64,000 nucleotides of DNA from Paenibacillus harenae. Lineage in GTDB: Bacteria > Bacillota > Bacilli > Paenibacillales > Paenibacillaceae. The notes under the pieces are model-generated. The model did not search any database. It saw only the letters and a program-made list of their open reading frames with translations, and had not been told where the DNA came from. Positions 62,008 through 64,000 of this stretch are shown piece after piece; the stretch's first letter is position 1; the number at the start of each line of letters is the position of its first letter. Made by a program: the position numbers and the translations under genes. The stretch covers positions 248,001 through 312,000 of the forward strand of contig NZ_JAUSST010000007.1 of the NCBI RefSeq assembly GCF_030812415.1. The letters run 5' to 3'.

Positions 62008-62118
62008 AAGTATGACAACAGATTGTCATACTTCAATTACCGTTGTCACCTTTTTTCGAGCCAAACTTTTAATGCTATCTTTATCGGTATGGAACACAGA
62101 CATACAGTTGTCATACTT
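62008..62118. promoter_or_regulatory. Dyad operator with extra half-site between epoxide hydrolase and ferredoxin genes
   Basis: AAGTATGACAA (62008-62018) and TTGTCATACTT (62023-62033) are perfect arms around CAGA. An identical 11-base half-site TTGTCATACTT occurs at 62108-62118, 85 bp away. Read leftward the dyad is followed by a T-run, so it could also terminate. The exact repeat favours an operator, probably for a TetR- or MarR-type repressor encoded elsewhere. Confidence 0.65.
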
Positions 62119-62172
62119 GTTCCTTCATCATTGGGAATGTAAGTGAGCAACTAATTGTCTGGAGGAGACGAC

Positions 62173-62448
62173 TTGGGTATGAACAATAAAATCTTGGTAT
62201 GTAATGGGAAGATGTGTATTAAAAATAATGGCGAAGAAGCAATTGAAGCCGTTGCTGCATCCATTCGCAATGAAATCGAGCAGCTAGGTATGAGTCGACA
62301 GGTAGAAGTTAATTTCGGGAAGTGCATGAGGTCCTGCAGAAAAGGTTGTGTAGTCACAACACAACCGGATATAAGCAAATACTTCAAAGTGACACCGAGT
62401 TCCGCGCGGGAGATCGCAAACACGGTAGCCCAATTGCAGATATGTTGA
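62173..62448 (+). CDS. Thioredoxin-like [2Fe-2S] ferredoxin
   Basis: About 91 residues with a thioredoxin-like fold and the four cluster cysteines in VCNGKMC-type and GKCMRSCRKGC stretches. Start either TTG 62173 (seven bases from GGAGG) or ATG 62179. Divergent from the epoxide hydrolase with a shared regulatory gap; a terminator follows. Probable electron carrier with no obvious partner. Confidence 0.82.
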   Translation: MGMNNKILVCNGKMCIKNNGEEAIEAVAASIRNEIEQLGMSRQVEVNFGKCMRSCRKGCVVTTQPDISKYFKVTPSSAREIANTVAQLQIC

Positions 62449-62484
62449 TATAGCTTATATGATCCTGCTCCGCTTTACGCCAAT

Positions 62485-62532
62485 AAAGGCCCTCCCTAAC
62501 AGCTTGAATTAGCTGACCGGGAGAGCCTTTTT
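62485..62532 (+). terminator. Terminator after the ferredoxin gene
   Basis: AAAGGC and CTCCC pair with GGGAG and GCCTTT, with CAGCT/AGCTG at the apex, followed by T-rich sequence. Confidence 0.8.
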
Positions 62533-62610
62533 CATTTGGCGCTATTTATTTCAAAGTATTTTTTCGTTGCATGTGCAGCCGAAGTGAACTTGCCCTATCG
62601 TAAGCCCGGA

Positions 62611-63993
62611 TTAAGCGGCCTCTCCGTGCAGATAACGGAAGAACGGCTTGTCTACCCAGAATGCGAAAGGCGTGATCACCGCATCGGGATCAATCGCTTT
62701 AAAACCTTGCACAACTTTCGCGGAATCTTCTTTTAGCGAGAACGAATTAACGGTGTACGTGCTGTCCGGATCGGAAATGAGATTGTTCGTAATTTGCTCG
62801 TAACCCGCAAGCTCTGTGTTCGAGTAATACAGCGGTTGCCACCATGAGCCGAAGATAAGCCCTTGCTGATCCTCGGCATTTTTCTTTGCGTATTTCTCAA
62901 TAATCCCGTCGAAAGCCGCCTTGTCCGCCGTTGTCGTAAATTCGAACGCAAGATCGTATTCCTTAGCGAACGCAATATAGTTGCCGTTTGCGATCTTCAC
63001 CACATTCGGTCCCGGATCTCCCCAGTCGGCCAGGAATAGAAAGGCGGATGTTTTGGGCTCGAATTGCACCTTCGCGTCGATTCCTTCGCTGCGCAGCAAG
63101 CCGATCAGCTGCAGCGCATGTTTGAAATCCGAATGACCGTATATAAGCGACAAGGAGTCTATGAAGTTGGCTTCAAAACGGGTATCCTTGATGCTGTAGC
63201 CGGTAACAAGCTCCTGCTCAAGCGCCGTGTTGACCAGCTTCTGCAGCTTCGGTGCGTCGATCAGGTCCGAAGTCTCGTAGGCTGTGGAAAGCTTCGCGTA
63301 AATATCGGAGTCGCTCGTATAGCCGATGTATTTCTTATAAAGTCCTTTCGTAATAAGCACCTGGCCCAGCAGCGAGTGGATCAGTTCGTCGCTCGCCGGG
63401 GCGTTTGGCTTAAAGCCTTGACCAAGCGAAGCCGGCAGCAAACCGGTATCGAATGCGGCTGCAACCTCCTGCGCAGCCTTCGCGCTAAGCGTGTCCTTCT
63501 TCACCTGAAGCTTTGCAAGCACGCTATCCGCCTTTGCCGCCGGGTAGGTCAACGCAAGCTCCTTCAAGTCCGCGGCGCGCAGCGCGATCGCAACCGCCAC
63601 GTAATTCGTAAGCTGCCCATCCGCCTGAATGGACGGTCCTGCCAAAATGCCTTTCTCATAAAGGGCGGCAGCGGCATTAAACACCGGCTCGTCCGCAGCC
63701 AAATCCGTAAAGGCAATTTCCTTGCCGGAAGGCTCGTAATCAAATATGTCGGCGACAGCCGAGATGAGTTGACCCTTCGTTACTTTGCCGGAAAGCTGAA
63801 TATCGTATTTCTCCTGCAAAAACTGCTTGTACTGGGCAGCGCCGTCCTTAGCGGAAACTGAGGCAGGGGCTGTCGTTACGGCTTTCACCGTCTCCGGCGT
63901 CGCGGCAAATGCGGTCGCTTGCGTAAACAATAGAGAGAACGAGAGCAAAAAAGCAGCAACCAGCTTCGTGCTAATGAATCCTGTACGTTTCAT
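62611..63993 (-). CDS. Secreted protein with SLH-like repeats, function unknown
   Basis: A 460-residue exported protein with a clear signal peptide (KLVAAFLLSFSLLFTQATAFA, about 10-30, cleavage after AFA). Residues 45-150 contain two degenerate SLH-like motifs (YEKGILAGPSIQADGQLTNY) that might bind cell-wall polymer. The C-terminal half (about 260-460) has no recognised family; it contains FLADWGDPGPNVV and SWWQPLYYS. The start lies seven bases from the window edge, so its ribosome site cannot be seen. Confidence 0.75.
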   Translation of the reverse strand: MKRTGFISTKLVAAFLLSFSLLFTQATAFAATPETVKAVTTAPASVSAKDGAAQYKQFLQEKYDIQLSGKVTKGQLISAVADIFDYEPSGKEIAFTDLAADEPVFNAAAALYEKGILAGPSIQADGQLTNYVAVAIALRAADLKELALTYPAAKADSVLAKLQVKKDTLSAKAAQEVAAAFDTGLLPASLGQGFKPNAPASDELIHSLLGQVLITKGLYKKYIGYTSDSDIYAKLSTAYETSDLIDAPKLQKLVNTALEQELVTGYSIKDTRFEANFIDSLSLIYGHSDFKHALQLIGLLRSEGIDAKVQFEPKTSAFLFLADWGDPGPNVVKIANGNYIAFAKEYDLAFEFTTTADKAAFDGIIEKYAKKNAEDQQGLIFGSWWQPLYYSNTELAGYEQITNNLISDPDSTYTVNSFSLKEDSAKVVQGFKAIDPDAVITPFAFWVDKPFFRYLHGEAA

Positions 63994-64000
63994 AGGCTTG

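Overview
The window looks like chromosome of a Paenibacillaceae bacterium (Paenibacillus/Cohnella type). This rests on strong GGAGG-type ribosome binding sites, several 740-800 residue membrane-anchored regulators ending in AraC-type HTH domains, LplB/YtcP/YtcQ-like sugar importers without their own ATPase, PadR/DUF1048 modules and many carbohydrate-active enzymes. No rRNA, tRNA, CRISPR array, intact transposase or phage module was seen.

Layout. (1) 1-10.8 kb is a pectin/hemicellulose locus: a pectinesterase (cut by the window edge) and a GH43 enzyme leftward, then a membrane-bound AraC regulator, a small lipoprotein, a three-gene CUT1 importer preceded by three cre-like boxes, and a convergent GH28 polygalacturonase. 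(2) 10.9-17.0 kb carries a MerR regulator with an aldo/keto reductase behind a textbook MerR promoter, a LOG-family protein, and an envelope module of two cupredoxin proteins with an ECF sigma factor and RskA-like anti-sigma factor. (3) 17.2-30.0 kb holds a GH28-like enzyme, GH97 and ricin-lectin gene remnants, a second CUT1 importer with its regulator in a visibly AT-rich block, a GH28 remnant, and a third solute-binding protein with a regulator but no permeases. (4) 30.6-33.8 kb is a compact, poorly characterised operon: MerR regulator, DUF2268 protein with a destroyed zinc motif, and two DUF5946 proteins, facing an ArsR-DUF2087 regulator. (5) 34.4-38.4 kb contains two PadR units: PadR-DUF1048-DUF1048-ABC exporter and PadR-pentapeptide protein. 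(6) 38.7-50.8 kb is a set of small stress/detoxification genes (SDR with MerR, VOC proteins, ECF41 sigma factor, frameshifted DinB, DUF421, CPA1 antiporter, alpha/beta hydrolase), interrupted by a chimeric scar of a pectinesterase and a sensor gene. (7) 51-54.3 kb is a UgpB/A/E-type importer. (8) 54.4-64 kb contains gene debris, a Bcr-type ABC exporter, DUF817, a TolB-like propeller, a CBO0543 membrane protein, a truncated winged-helix gene, an epoxide hydrolase, a thioredoxin-like ferredoxin and a secreted SLH-like protein.

How it works together. Secreted esterases and glycosidases cut pectin and xylan side chains, CUT1 importers take up the oligomers (energised by an ATPase encoded elsewhere), and membrane AraC proteins probably sense substrate and switch on the neighbouring importer. 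The most striking features are the number of decayed genes (at least nine, mostly carbohydrate-related), several well-formed regulator sites at expected positions, and three genes whose best start codon appears to be AUU or AUA.
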